This document shows, piece after piece, positions 32,397 through 40,986 of a stretch of DNA of 64,000 nt (positions are counted from its first letter, which is position 1; each line of letters opens with the position of its first letter). The notes under the pieces were generated by a model, which made no database searches, was not told where the DNA came from, and saw nothing but the letters and a program-made list of their open reading frames with translations. Location: assembly GCF_000964005.1 (NCBI RefSeq), contig NZ_JXYP01000018.1, positions 124,001 to 188,000 of the forward strand, given 5' to 3'. This DNA comes from Williamsia herbipolensis (GTDB lineage: Bacteria; Actinomycetota; Actinomycetes; Mycobacteriales; Mycobacteriaceae). The position numbers were made by a program, and so were the translations under genes.

Positions 32397-32627
32397 TCAT
32401 CGGACGTCCTCAGGGATGATCGGGACGAACATTGCGTCGACGTCGGCGGCCTTGACGCGGATCGCAGCGCCGGGCTTCTGAGTTGCGCGGTAGCCGCACA
32501 AACTGCCGTCAGCGACCTTGTCGCGGATGAAGTCGGGGCCGAACCCGGTTCGCCTGGCCGCCTGGGGGATCGACTCCCAGATCGTGCCGCCGGGGGTCGG
32601 GGTGGTTCGAGGGGTAGTGGTGCTCAT
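32397..32627 (-). CDS. Excisionase-like HTH protein B, 76 aa
   Basis: IPQAARRTGFGPDFIRDKV is the HTH and GAAIRVKAADVDAMFVP the wing. GGAG upstream of ATG 32627 is well placed. It lies upstream of its paralogue at 32033-32236 and downstream of the integrase; one of the two is likely the recombination directionality factor and the other a regulator. Confidence 0.72.
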   Translation of the reverse strand: MSTTTPRTTPTPGGTIWESIPQAARRTGFGPDFIRDKVADGSLCGYRATQKPGAAIRVKAADVDAMFVPIIPEDVR

Positions 32628-32671
32628 CGCAGGTGCTCCGTGTGCTCAACAGATTGCGTCCCAGGCGTAAA

Positions 32672-32739
32672 CGTGAACGTGGGCGTGAGCGTGGCGCTGA
32701 GGGTGATCAGCAGGCGTGAACATGAGCGGGCGCGTGAGC
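32672..32739. repeat. Four CGTGA[A/G]C repeats between integrase and HTH genes
   Basis: Same-orientation copies start at 32672, 32684, 32715 and 32733. They lie in a 205-bp space without a gene, beside the integrase stop. They could be excisionase-binding sites or part of an origin; the element 1 origin uses the similar CGTGAAG. Confidence 0.45.
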
Positions 32740-32832
32740 TGGCCGGGGACTAGATGCGGCCAAGTCCTGATATTAGCGGACTTGGGCGGGTATCGGTTGG
32801 AACCCGCGAGTCTGTGCGTAGTGAGCTGCGGC

Positions 32833-33999
32833 TCAGTCGGTTTCGGCAGACATGGGCGCCGCTGCGAGCAGCGACAGCCTGTCCGCGAGGGCATCGGCCC
32901 GCCCGGCCGCGACGTGCTGATAGCGCATCGCTGCGGTGCTGGTGGTGTGGCCGAGGCGGTCCATGACCTCGCGGGTCGTCGCGCCGGTCAGGGCCGCCAT
33001 CACGCCGCCGAAGTGGCGCAGGTCGTGGAAGTGCAGCTCGGGCTTGCCGATCGCGGTACGCGCAGCGAAGAACGGCACGCGGAACCGGCCCTCGGCGTAG
33101 TGCTCACCGGAGACCGGATCGGTGAAAAGCAGCGCGGTCCGCTCGTCGCTGACATGCTGGCTCAGGTGAGCGGCAATGACCTCCCGCAGGTGTGGCGGCA
33201 CCGTCACCGTGCGGTTGGACTCGCGCGTCTTGGGCAGGCCGACGACGTACTCGCGGTTGCGGTAGGTCACACCCTTGGTGATGCGGAGGGTCGCGCAGTC
33301 GACGGAGATATCGGCTCGGGTCAGGGCGAACACCTCACCGCGGCGCATCCCGCACCACCCGGCCAGCAGGACGGCCAGTCGCAGCGGTGCAGGCATCGCA
33401 GCTGCCAGCTCAGACAGCTCGGCGGGCTCCAGCAATACGACGCCGCCGCGCTTCGTCTGCCTGACCGCCGACGCGCCCTTGATACGAGCGGGGGAGCGCT
33501 CGATGAGGCCGTCGTCGACCGCGGTGTTAAGGACTGCGGTCAACACCCCGTAGGTCCGCGCGTTGCGAGTGGGGTACTCCGTGCCCATCCCGGCGTACCA
33601 GGCGCGCACGTCGTCGGTGGTGATCGCGGCGAGCACGTGGTCGCCGAGAACCGGCACGATGTGCAGCTCCAACGCCGACCGATACGAGTCGCGGGTGCGC
33701 CGCGAGATGTTGCGGTGAGCCAGCCACCGCTCGGCGTACGTCTTGAGAGTCAGCTGTGCGGCCTTCTCGCGCTGGGCGCGCTCCGACGGCGGCGACCACT
33801 CGCCGGGCCGTCGGTTGTCGAGGTCGATGAGATCCTGCTCGGCGAGCAGCCAGGCCGCGCCTGAGTCCTTGGTCGGGAACGTGTGCGGCGCGAGGTGGGT
33901 CGCACCGCGGTGAAGGTACGACGCCTGCCAGCGCCCCGACGATCGCTGGCGAAGGCGTCCGAACGAGCGGCGGGTGCGAGTCTTGGGCGTTGGGGGCAC
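32833..33999 (-). CDS. int: Tyrosine integrase of element 2
   Basis: Read from GTG 33999, which has GGAG eight bases upstream, this gives about 388 residues; the frame continues upstream to 34083 with unlikely sequence. The N-terminal arm-binding part has GRWQASYLHRGATHLAPHTF, followed by a core-binding domain and the catalytic domain. Catalytic residues appear in GMRRGEVFAL (Arg), HFHDLRHFGG (His-x-x-Arg), LGHTT (His) and MRYQHV (Tyr). It starts about 160 bp from attR. It is not closely similar by eye to the element 1 integrase, so the two elements integrated independently. Confidence 0.92.
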   Translation of the reverse strand: MPPTPKTRTRRSFGRLRQRSSGRWQASYLHRGATHLAPHTFPTKDSGAAWLLAEQDLIDLDNRRPGEWSPPSERAQREKAAQLTLKTYAERWLAHRNISRRTRDSYRSALELHIVPVLGDHVLAAITTDDVRAWYAGMGTEYPTRNARTYGVLTAVLNTAVDDGLIERSPARIKGASAVRQTKRGGVVLLEPAELSELAAAMPAPLRLAVLLAGWCGMRRGEVFALTRADISVDCATLRITKGVTYRNREYVVGLPKTRESNRTVTVPPHLREVIAAHLSQHVSDERTALLFTDPVSGEHYAEGRFRVPFFAARTAIGKPELHFHDLRHFGGVMAALTGATTREVMDRLGHTTSTAAMRYQHVAAGRADALADRLSLLAAAPMSAETD

Positions 34000-34021
34000 G
34001 GGGTCTCCGAGGAATAGTGGC

Positions 34022-34042
34022 GGGCAATAGTTGGGCAATAGT
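34022..34042. repeat. Direct repeat upstream of the element 2 integrase
   Basis: GGGCAATAGT occurs at 34022-34031 and 34033-34042, between the integrase start and attR; possible arm-type or regulatory site. Confidence 0.4.
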
Positions 34043-34157
34043 GAGACCCACAGAGGCGAACTCACACCGACAGAGACCAACACTCGATCGGTTCTCTACC
34101 TGCAATGTTAGCCCTGAACGCGCAGCTTGCGGCCACATTCGCTCGGCCCGTCCCGCC

Positions 34158-34181
34158 GGTTCGATCCCAGCCGGGACCACC
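34158..34181. repeat. attR of element 2 (24 bp)
   Basis: Identical to 20969-20992 in tRNA-Val(CAC). The rest of the tRNA is absent here, so this is the displaced chromosomal 3' end. Confidence 0.93.
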
Positions 34182-34302
34182 CCCGCCTCATCTCGTCCTT
34201 TCGGACGGGACACCGTGAGTGTCCGATTCCGTAGGGTTGTCCCCGACGCCACCTCGTTCCGATGTGGTGCACACCGGAAGAGTCAGTGAGGACGACGCTG
34301 CG

Positions 34303-34785
34303 ATGACCGACCAGCCTGCCGCGATTCCCGACGAGTCGACCGACGGCGCCCGCACCGACACCGCACACGCCAGCGAACCCGGTGGGCTGCTGCCCGACGC
34401 GTTGCAGCGTCGACGCGACAAGATCGCCGAGAAGCCGACCCTGAACCTCGCGTACCGCATCGCGGTCGGCGTGATCGGCACCGCCGTCCTCGTCGTCGGG
34501 ATCATCGCGATCCCGTACCCCGGACCGGGCTGGCTGATCGTGTTCGCCGGCCTCGGCATCCTCGCGACGGAGTTCTCCTGGGCGCACCGACTCCTGATCT
34601 TCGCCCGCGCCAAGTACGACGCCTTCGCCGACTGGATCAAGGTTCAACACTGGTCGGTGCAGGCGCTGTTCGGGATCTTCACCTTCGCGATCGTGCTGGC
34701 CACGCTGTGGTTGCTCGGCGCTCTCGCGCTGGTCGGAGGGTGGGTCGGCTACGACCCGTCGTGGCTGGACAGCCCGATCTTCTGA
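34303..34785 (+). CDS. PGPGW-motif transmembrane protein (TIGR02611-like)
   Basis: The 160-residue protein has a polar N-terminal 45 residues and two hydrophobic blocks. The first contains IPYPGPGWLIVFAGLGIL, the hallmark of the PGPGW family of small actinobacterial membrane proteins. The second is a helix pair (ALFGIFTFAIVLATLWLLGA). Function unknown. ATG 34303 is preferred over an upstream frame opening at 34219. It is the first chromosomal gene after element 2 and precedes thrS by about 100 bp. Confidence 0.78.
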   Translation: MTDQPAAIPDESTDGARTDTAHASEPGGLLPDALQRRRDKIAEKPTLNLAYRIAVGVIGTAVLVVGIIAIPYPGPGWLIVFAGLGILATEFSWAHRLLIFARAKYDAFADWIKVQHWSVQALFGIFTFAIVLATLWLLGALALVGGWVGYDPSWLDSPIF

Positions 34786-34881
34786 CCGTCCCCCCATCGC
34801 CGATACCATCTACAGGCATTCCTCCCGTGGTCGTCCGGCCGCGGGGTTCGTTCCTGTCTTCACCTCGAGGAGTCGAAGTCC

Positions 34882-36954
34882 GTGCCTGAGAATTCTGTGG
34901 TCGCCAGCCCCGCCACGATCCGTGTGCCGGCCGCGACCACGGCGGGCACCGCGCTGCGTGAGGCGGACGCCCCGAACAAGGGACCCGAGGCGGTCGTCGT
35001 GGTGCGCGATGCCGACGGTGCGCTGCGCGATCTCTCGTGGGTACCGGCCACCGACACCGACGTCGAGCCCGTGATCGCCGCCAGCGAGGCCGGACGCAGC
35101 GTCATCCGACACTCCGCGGCGCACGTGTTGGCCCAGGCCGTCCAGGAGCTGTTCCCCGACGCCAAGCTCGGGATCGGCCCGCCGATCACCGACGGCTTCT
35201 ACTACGACTTCGACGTGAAGGATCCCTTCACGCCCGACGACCTGGTCGCGCTCGAGAAGAAGATGAAGCAGATCATCAAGTCGGGCCAACGCTTCTCGCG
35301 CCGCGTCTACGACTCCCTCGACGCCGCCAAGGCCGAACTCGCCTCCGAGCCGTACAAGCTCGAGCTGGTCGACGACAAAGGCTCGGCCGACGACCCCGAG
35401 GTGATGGAGGTCGGCGGGGGAGAGCTCACCGCCTACGACAACCTCAATCCCCGCACCGGGGAACTGATCTGGTGCGACCTGTGCCGTGGTCCCCACGTGC
35501 CGACCACCAAGTACATCGCCGCGTTCAAGATCACCCGCAGCTCCGCGGCCTACTGGCGCGGCGACCAGGCCAACGCCGGTCTGCAGCGCATCTACGGGAC
35601 CGCGTGGGAATCGACGGAGGCCCAGGACGCCTACCTCGAGCTGCTCGCCGAGGCGGAGAAGCGCGATCACCGTCGACTCGGCGTCGAGCTCGACCTGTTC
35701 AGCTTCCCCGACGAGCTCGGTTCCGGCCTGCCGGTGTTCCACCCCAAGGGCGGCATCATCCGCAAGGAACTCGAGGACTACTCGCGGGTGCGGCATTCGG
35801 CGGCGGGGTACGAGTTCGTCAACACCCCGCACATCACCAAGGGGCACCTGTTCGAGGTGTCGGGCCACCTCGACTGGTACCGCGACGGCATGTTCCCGGC
35901 GATGCACGTCGACGAGGAGCTCAACGCCGACGGCACCGTGCGCAAACCGGGCCAGGACTACTACCTCAAGCCCATGAACTGCCCGATGCACAACCTGATC
36001 TTCCGGTCGCGTGGCCGGTCGTATCGCGAACTGCCGCTGCGGATGTTCGAGTTCGGGTCGGTCTACCGCTATGAGAAGTCCGGCGTCATCCACGGCCTCA
36101 CCCGCGTGCGCGGCATGACCCAGGACGACGCGCACATCTACTGCACGCGTGAGCAGATGGCGGGCGAGCTGACGTCCCTGCTGACCTTCGTCCTCGATCT
36201 CCTCAAGGACTACGGTCTCGACGACTTCTACCTTGAGCTGTCGACCCGCAATCCCGACAAGTCCGTGGGTTCCGACGACGCGTGGGAGGAAGCGACCGCG
36301 ACGTTGGCGCAGGTGGCCGCCGATTCCGGGCTCGACCTCGTTCCCGACCCCGGTGGCGCGGCGTTCTACGGTCCGAAGATCTCGGTGCAGGTCAAAGACG
36401 CGCTCGGGCGGCACTGGCAGATGTCGACCATCCAGCTCGACTTCAACCTGCCGGAGCGTTTCGAACTCGAGTACACCGGCAACGACGGCGCCAAGCACCG
36501 GCCGGTCATGATCCACCGGGCGCTGTTCGGTTCCATCGAGCGCTTCTTCGGTGTGCTCACCGAGCACTACGCGGGCGCGTTCCCGGCGTGGCTGTCGCCC
36601 GTGCAGGTCGTCGGTATCCCCGTCGCCGAGGACTACGCCGATCACCTCGACGGGGTGATCGCGAAGCTGCGGGCGCACGGCATCCGTGCCGAGGTCGACC
36701 GTTCCGAGGACCGGATGCAGAAGAAGATCCGCAACCACACCACCGGTAAGGTCCCGTTCATGATGCTCGCCGGCGACCGCGACCAGCAGTCCGGTGCTGT
36801 CAGCTTCCGGTTCCGTGACGGCACACAGGTCAACTCGGTTCCGGTCGACTCCGCGGTCGCAGCGGTGGCCGACTGGATCACCACACGGCGCAACGAATCG
36901 CCCACCGCGGAGTTCTTCGCCGCCCTCGCACCCGCACCCGCCGGCGACTCGTGA
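34882..36954 (+). CDS. thrS: Threonine--tRNA ligase
   Basis: A class II synthetase of 690 residues. Order: N-terminal TGS domain (to about 70), the [20 protein letters not shown] editing domain, then the catalytic core. The core begins near [17 protein letters not shown], with the class II motif 2 region at [16 protein letters not shown] and zinc-binding residues in KPMNCPMH. The C-terminal anticodon-binding domain ([17 protein letters not shown]) follows. GTG 34882 has GGAG upstream. The 97-bp leader shows no T-box. Its stop overlaps the next gene (GTGA). Confidence 0.97.
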   Translation: MPENSVVASPATIRVPAATTAGTALREADAPNKGPEAVVVVRDADGALRDLSWVPATDTDVEPVIAASEAGRSVIRHSAAHVLAQAVQELFPDAKLGIGPPITDGFYYDFDVKDPFTPDDLVALEKKMKQIIKSGQRFSRRVYDSLDAAKAELASEPYKLELVDDKGSADDPEVMEVGGGELTAYDNLNPRTGELIWCDLCRGPHVPTTKYIAAFKITRSSAAYWRGDQANAGLQRIYGTAWESTEAQDAYLELLAEAEKRDHRRLGVELDLFSFPDELGSGLPVFHPKGGIIRKELEDYSRVRHSAAGYEFVNTPHITKGHLFEVSGHLDWYRDGMFPAMHVDEELNADGTVRKPGQDYYLKPMNCPMHNLIFRSRGRSYRELPLRMFEFGSVYRYEKSGVIHGLTRVRGMTQDDAHIYCTREQMAGELTSLLTFVLDLLKDYGLDDFYLELSTRNPDKSVGSDDAWEEATATLAQVAADSGLDLVPDPGGAAFYGPKISVQVKDALGRHWQMSTIQLDFNLPERFELEYTGNDGAKHRPVMIHRALFGSIERFFGVLTEHYAGAFPAWLSPVQVVGIPVAEDYADHLDGVIAKLRAHGIRAEVDRSEDRMQKKIRNHTTGKVPFMMLAGDRDQQSGAVSFRFRDGTQVNSVPVDSAVAAVADWITTRRNESPTAEFFAALAPAPAGDS

Positions 36955-37508
36955 CCGGCGAGCAGATCCACGACAGCGGCGCCGGTGAGCCGGACCGGTT
37001 GTCGCGGTTGTGGAGTCCGCACCGGATGTCCTACATCACGTCGTCGATCAAGGAGCCGAGCTCGGGTTCGGCGAACTCGACGCACCCGTTCATCGACATC
37101 CCCACGATGTCCGACGAGGACGGGCTGGTCGTCGCGCGCGGTGAGAGCGTGTACGCCGTGCTGAACCTGTACCCGTACAACCCCGGGCACTCGATGATCG
37201 TGCCGTACCGACAGGTCGCCGACCTCGAGGACCTCACGCCGCAGGAGAGCGCGGAACTGATGGCGTTCACGCAGCGACTGATCCGCGCGATCAAGTCGGT
37301 GTCGCGGCCGCACGCGTTCAACGTCGGACTCAATCTCGGTGCCGCGGCGGGTGGTTCACTCGCCGAGCACCTCCATCAGCACGTCGTGCCGCGATGGGGC
37401 GGCGACGCCAACTTCATCACCGTGATCAGCGAGACGAAGGTGATGCCGCAGCTGCTGCGCGACACCCGGGTCCTGCTCGCCGATGCGTGGACGGCTCTCG
37501 AGGACTGA
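36951..37508 (+). CDS. HIT-family Ap4A phosphorylase
   Basis: The 185-residue protein has the histidine triad [10 protein letters not shown] in its C-terminal half and the family motif [16 protein letters not shown]. The M. tuberculosis orthologue in the same thrS-pgsA context (Rv2613c) is a diadenosine tetraphosphate phosphorylase, cleaving Ap4A with phosphate; that activity is inferred here. GTG 36951 overlaps the thrS stop, and pgsA starts 1 bp after its own stop, so it belongs to the PIM-lipid operon. Confidence 0.88.
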   Translation: MTGEQIHDSGAGEPDRLSRLWSPHRMSYITSSIKEPSSGSANSTHPFIDIPTMSDEDGLVVARGESVYAVLNLYPYNPGHSMIVPYRQVADLEDLTPQESAELMAFTQRLIRAIKSVSRPHAFNVGLNLGAAAGGSLAEHLHQHVVPRWGGDANFITVISETKVMPQLLRDTRVLLADAWTALED

Positions 37509-37509
37509 C

Positions 37510-38202
37510 ATGGCCAGATTCCTCTCCATCACCGGTCGCGCGGGGATGAGCAAGATCACCGTGCCGATCGCGCGGGTGTTGCTCAAGGCCGGTCTCACGC
37601 CCGACTCGATGACCGTCATCGGCGCCGTCGCATCGGTCGCGGCGGCGGTGACCCTGTTCCCGATGGGGCACCTGCTCGCCGGGGCGCTGGTCATCTGGCT
37701 GTTCGTCATGTTCGACATGATCGACGGCGCGATGGCCCGCGAACGCGGCGGCGGCACACGCTTCGGCGCCGTGCTCGACGCGACCTGCGACCGCATCGCC
37801 GACGGGGCCATCTTCGCGGCGCTGGGGTGGTGGTGCCTGCAGACCGAGGACCACCCGGTGCTGTTCGTCGGGATGATGATCTGCCTCGTCACCTCACAGG
37901 TCATCTCGTACGCGAAGGCGCGCGCCGAGGCCAGCGGACTCGATGGCAACGGCGGCCTCATCGAGCGTCCCGAGCGGCTCATCATCATCCTGGTCGGGGC
38001 CGGGTTCAGCGAGCTCGGCATGCCGTGGCTGATCGACGTCGCGGTGTGGCTGCTGGCCGTCGGCAGCGTCGTCACGGTCGGACAGCGGATGCTCTCGATC
38101 TCGAACTCTCCCGGGGCTCGCGACCTGCTGCCCATCGGTCGCCCCGCCGACCCCGAGACCGCGAGCGGTTCAGGACAGTCGACCCCGGAGTCGCCCGCGT
38201 GA
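37510..38202 (+). CDS. pgsA: Phosphatidylinositol phosphate synthase (CDP-alcohol phosphatidyltransferase)
   Basis: The product joins CDP-diacylglycerol to inositol 1-phosphate, the first committed step of phosphatidylinositol and PIM synthesis in Actinobacteria. The CDP-OH signature D-x2-D-G-x2-A-R-x8-G-x3-D-x3-D is complete (Asp69, Asp72, Asp90, Asp94). About six hydrophobic segments fit an integral membrane enzyme of 230 residues. ATG 37510 follows the HIT stop directly. The operon context with patA and pimA supports inositol-phosphate as acceptor rather than glycerol-phosphate. Confidence 0.93.
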   Translation: MARFLSITGRAGMSKITVPIARVLLKAGLTPDSMTVIGAVASVAAAVTLFPMGHLLAGALVIWLFVMFDMIDGAMARERGGGTRFGAVLDATCDRIADGAIFAALGWWCLQTEDHPVLFVGMMICLVTSQVISYAKARAEASGLDGNGGLIERPERLIIILVGAGFSELGMPWLIDVAVWLLAVGSVVTVGQRMLSISNSPGARDLLPIGRPADPETASGSGQSTPESPA

Positions 38203-39113
38203 CCTTCGGCGAGCGCGTCGCCGACCTCGGGTACGGCGCAGGCTGGTCGGTGGTGCGCCGACTGCCCGAGGCCCGGACACGTCGCGCCTTCGAGGCGGCC
38301 GGCGCCCGTATCGGGTCGCGGGGCGGCCCGGAGCAGTTGCGACGGAACCTCTCCCGGGTGCTCGGCGTGCCCCCCGATGCCGTGCCCGAGTCGTTGATGC
38401 GCGAGGCGATGCGCTCCTACGCCCGCTACTGGTTCGAGGCGTTCCGCTTGCCGGCGATGGACTTCACCACCGCCGCCTCCCGGGTGTACGTGGCACCCGA
38501 CGATCTCGCGCACTTCACCACCGCCTACGACCAGGGCAAGGGCGTCGTGTTCGCGCTGCCGCACAGCGGCAACTGGGACATGGCCGGGGTGTGGCTGGTG
38601 CAGCAGACGGGCCAGTTCGCCACCGTGGCCGAACGACTCAAGCCCGAGTCGCTGTTCGAGAAGTTCGTGGCCTACCGCGAGAGTCTCGGTTTCGAGATCT
38701 TCCCGCTCAGCGGCGGCGAGCAACCCCCGTTCGGCCTGCTGGCCGATCGGCTGCGCGCCGGTGGCGTCGTGTGTCTGCTCGGCGAACGCGACCTGGCACG
38801 ACACGGGGTGCCGGTCACCTTCTTCGGCGAACCCACGCGTATGCCGGCGGGCCCGGCCAAGTTGGCGATCGAGACCGGCGCCGCTCTCATGCCGGTCCAC
38901 CACTTCTTCACCGACGGCGCGTCGTCGCAGATCCTGTGCGACCCGCCGGTCGACGTCAGCGGGGGAGTCGCCGACGCGACCCAGCGGGTGGCGAAGGTGT
39001 TCGAACGCAACATCGCCGCGCACCCGCAGGACTGGCACATGCTGCAGCCCCTCTGGGAGGCCGACTGGTCGCAGGAGCGGCGGGACCGCATCCACGGGGA
39101 GTCCGGGCGATGA
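38199..39113 (+). CDS. patA: Phosphatidylinositol mannoside acyltransferase
   Basis: A 304-residue LpxL/HtrB-type acyltransferase. HSGNWD (His122, Asp127) is the catalytic H-x4-D, followed by the substrate-binding LLGERDLARHGVPVTFFGEPTRMPAGPA region (about residues 190-215). It transfers a fatty acyl chain to the 2-linked mannose of PIM1/PIM2 at the inner face of the membrane. GTG 38199 overlaps the pgsA stop (GTGA). pimA follows 16 bp later. Confidence 0.92.
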   Translation: MTFGERVADLGYGAGWSVVRRLPEARTRRAFEAAGARIGSRGGPEQLRRNLSRVLGVPPDAVPESLMREAMRSYARYWFEAFRLPAMDFTTAASRVYVAPDDLAHFTTAYDQGKGVVFALPHSGNWDMAGVWLVQQTGQFATVAERLKPESLFEKFVAYRESLGFEIFPLSGGEQPPFGLLADRLRAGGVVCLLGERDLARHGVPVTFFGEPTRMPAGPAKLAIETGAALMPVHHFFTDGASSQILCDPPVDVSGGVADATQRVAKVFERNIAAHPQDWHMLQPLWEADWSQERRDRIHGESGR

Positions 39114-39129
39114 CGGGGATCGTGCAGCG

Positions 39130-40254
39130 ATGAGGATCGGGATGATCTGCCCGTACTCGTTCGACACCCCCGGTGGTGTGCAGGCGCACGTGGTGGAACT
39201 CGCGCAGGTGTTCATCGAGCGCGGCCACACCGTGAGCGTCCTGGCCCCGGCCGCCGACACCTCGTCGCTGCCGGACTACGTCGTGTCGGTCGGACCGGCG
39301 CTGGCCATCCCGTACAACGGCTCGGTGTCGAAGGTGAACTTCGGGCCCGCCGCCTACCGTCGACTGCGCACCTGGATCCGTGACGGCGACTTCGACGTGT
39401 TGCACGTCCACGAGCCGAACGCGCCGAGCATCTCCATGCTGTCGCTGTTCGTCGCGCAGGGTCCGATCATCACCACCTTCCACACCTCCACCACGAAGTC
39501 GTTGTGGCTCAGTACCTTCCAGGGCATCCTGCGTCCGTACCACGAGCGGATCATGGGCAAGATCGCCGTGTCGGAGCTCGCGCGCCGCTGGCAGATGGAA
39601 TCGCTGGGGTCCGACGCGGTCGAGATCCCCAACGGCATCCACGTCGACTCCTTCGCCGAGGCGACACCGCTCGAGGGCTTCCCCCGCGAGGGACGATCGA
39701 TCCTGTTCCTGGGCCGCTACGACGAACCCCGCAAGGGCATCGACGTGCTCATGCGCGCCCTGCCGCGCATCGTCCGGTCGTTCCCCGACATCACGGTCCT
39801 CGTCGTCGGCAGTGGCCACGAGCGGGCGATGCGCCGACGTGCGGGCGCGCTGGCGGATCACCTGGTGTTCCTCGGGCAGGTCGACGACGCCACGAAGGCG
39901 CGCGCGTTGGCGTCGGTGGATGTCTACTGCGCGCCCAACCTCGGCGGCGAGAGCTTCGGCATCGTGCTCGTCGAGGCGATGGCGGCCGGCGCCGCGGTCA
40001 TCGCGAGCGATCTCGACGCGTTCCGTCGCGTCCTCGACGACGGACGCGCCGGACGACTCGTCCGCGCGGGGGATCCGGCCGCACTGGCCTCCGGCGTCAT
40101 CGAGGTCCTCGCCGACGACGACACACGACATGAGCTGGTCGCCCGGGCACAGCAGCGCGCCCGCCGGTACGACTGGTCGCGGATCGCCGACCAGATCCTC
40201 CAGGTCTACGAGTCGGTCACCGTGGGCTCCGGGAAGGTGTCGGTCAGCGACTGA
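39130..40254 (+). CDS. pimA: Phosphatidyl-myo-inositol mannosyltransferase PimA
   Basis: A GT4 glycosyltransferase of 374 residues with the GT-B fold. The N-terminal Gly-rich loop is PYSFDTPGGVQAH, FHTSTTKS is the PI-binding face, and the donor site is GGESFGIVLVEAMAAGA with the E-x7-E pair. It transfers mannose from GDP-mannose to the 2-position of PI. It ends the thrS-HIT-pgsA-patA-pimA unit. ATG 39130 gives MRIGMICPY, the expected N terminus. Confidence 0.95.
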   Translation: MRIGMICPYSFDTPGGVQAHVVELAQVFIERGHTVSVLAPAADTSSLPDYVVSVGPALAIPYNGSVSKVNFGPAAYRRLRTWIRDGDFDVLHVHEPNAPSISMLSLFVAQGPIITTFHTSTTKSLWLSTFQGILRPYHERIMGKIAVSELARRWQMESLGSDAVEIPNGIHVDSFAEATPLEGFPREGRSILFLGRYDEPRKGIDVLMRALPRIVRSFPDITVLVVGSGHERAMRRRAGALADHLVFLGQVDDATKARALASVDVYCAPNLGGESFGIVLVEAMAAGAAVIASDLDAFRRVLDDGRAGRLVRAGDPAALASGVIEVLADDDTRHELVARAQQRARRYDWSRIADQILQVYESVTVGSGKVSVSD

Positions 40255-40311
40255 CACCCGCCCCGGCGCAGACCGGGCGAACCGACCGACCACTGATCGA
40301 AGGGGCAGATG

Positions 40312-40812
40312 ATGACAATTTCGGCTGTGACGATCCTGATCGTTGCCATCGTGGTGGCGATCGTGTCCGTCGGCATCGGATGGATCTACAAGACGGCGAA
40401 CCGACTCGACCGACTCCACGTGCGCGTCGACCTCGCGTGGCAGGCCCTCGACGCCGCCCTGGCACGTCGCGCGGTGGTCGCCCGCACCATCGGGGCGGGC
40501 CTCGGCGCCGACGGTCGCGAGCTGATCGCGTGCGCCGACCGCGCCGAACGGGCCGATCGCGCCGACCGCGATCTGGCCGAGAACGAGGTGTCGGCCCAGC
40601 TCGCGAAGGTCGACTCGTCGACACTGCGCGCCCAGCTGGTCGCCGAGCTCGCCGACGCCGACACCCGCGTGATGATCTCGCGCCGGTTCTACAACGACGC
40701 CGTCCGCGACACCCTCGCGCTGCGCGGGCGTGGTCCGGTGCGACTGCTGCGCCTCGGTGGTACCGCCCCCGAGCCGCGATACCTGGAGATCGTCGAACGC
40801 GTCCTCGGCTGA
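40312..40812 (+). CDS. Small membrane-anchored LemA-like protein
   Basis: The 166-residue protein has one N-terminal membrane helix (VTILIVAIVVAIVSVGIGWI) and a helical cytoplasmic or extracytoplasmic domain. The segment TANRLDRLHVRVDLAWQAL resembles the start of LemA-type helical bundles. The second ATG (40312) has better spacing to AGGGG than the first (40309). Function unknown; it follows pimA by 57 bp. Confidence 0.65.
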   Translation: MTISAVTILIVAIVVAIVSVGIGWIYKTANRLDRLHVRVDLAWQALDAALARRAVVARTIGAGLGADGRELIACADRAERADRADRDLAENEVSAQLAKVDSSTLRAQLVAELADADTRVMISRRFYNDAVRDTLALRGRGPVRLLRLGGTAPEPRYLEIVERVLG

Positions 40813-40986
40813 GCTCGCGGGCGCGCAACCGGTGTGACCACCGTCATGGTCGCCATCGGTGCTGGTGACCGCGTCGGAGGCCACGGCGGGACGCCGCCGG
40901 TGGTGGGCCTAGAATTACGCGACACCCCACTGCGGGAATCACCGGTCGTGGCCGCCGCGACCGAGGCAGTACGTACGTCAGGAGAC

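Larger units (their letters stand above)
20969..34181. mobile_element. Element 2: satellite-like prophage in tRNA-Val(CAC)
   Basis: About 13.2 kb are bounded by 24-bp direct repeats, the left one inside tRNA-Val(CAC). Left to right: two defence-type genes; a plus-strand unit ending in the large terminase and a Cys-rich protein; and a long minus-strand unit that reads, from right to left, integrase, two HTH proteins, primase-helicase, small terminase-like protein, four further proteins including an HEAGH peptidase. No capsid, portal, tail, lysis or holin genes are present. The combination of integrase, primase and terminases without structural genes is what phage satellites look like; a decayed prophage is the alternative. 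Confidence 0.82.

Noticed and set aside
32646-32894. 82-codon His-rich minus frame between integrase and HTH genes
   Set aside because: Translation of the CGTGA repeats (HAHAHVHVYA); no start signal.
34786-34881. T-box or other riboswitch upstream of thrS
   Set aside because: The leader is under 100 bp and shows no T-box sequence or specifier hairpin.
34810-36738. A 642-codon minus-strand open frame opposite thrS
   Set aside because: Typical antisense shadow of a high-GC gene; thrS on the plus strand has all family motifs and a good start.
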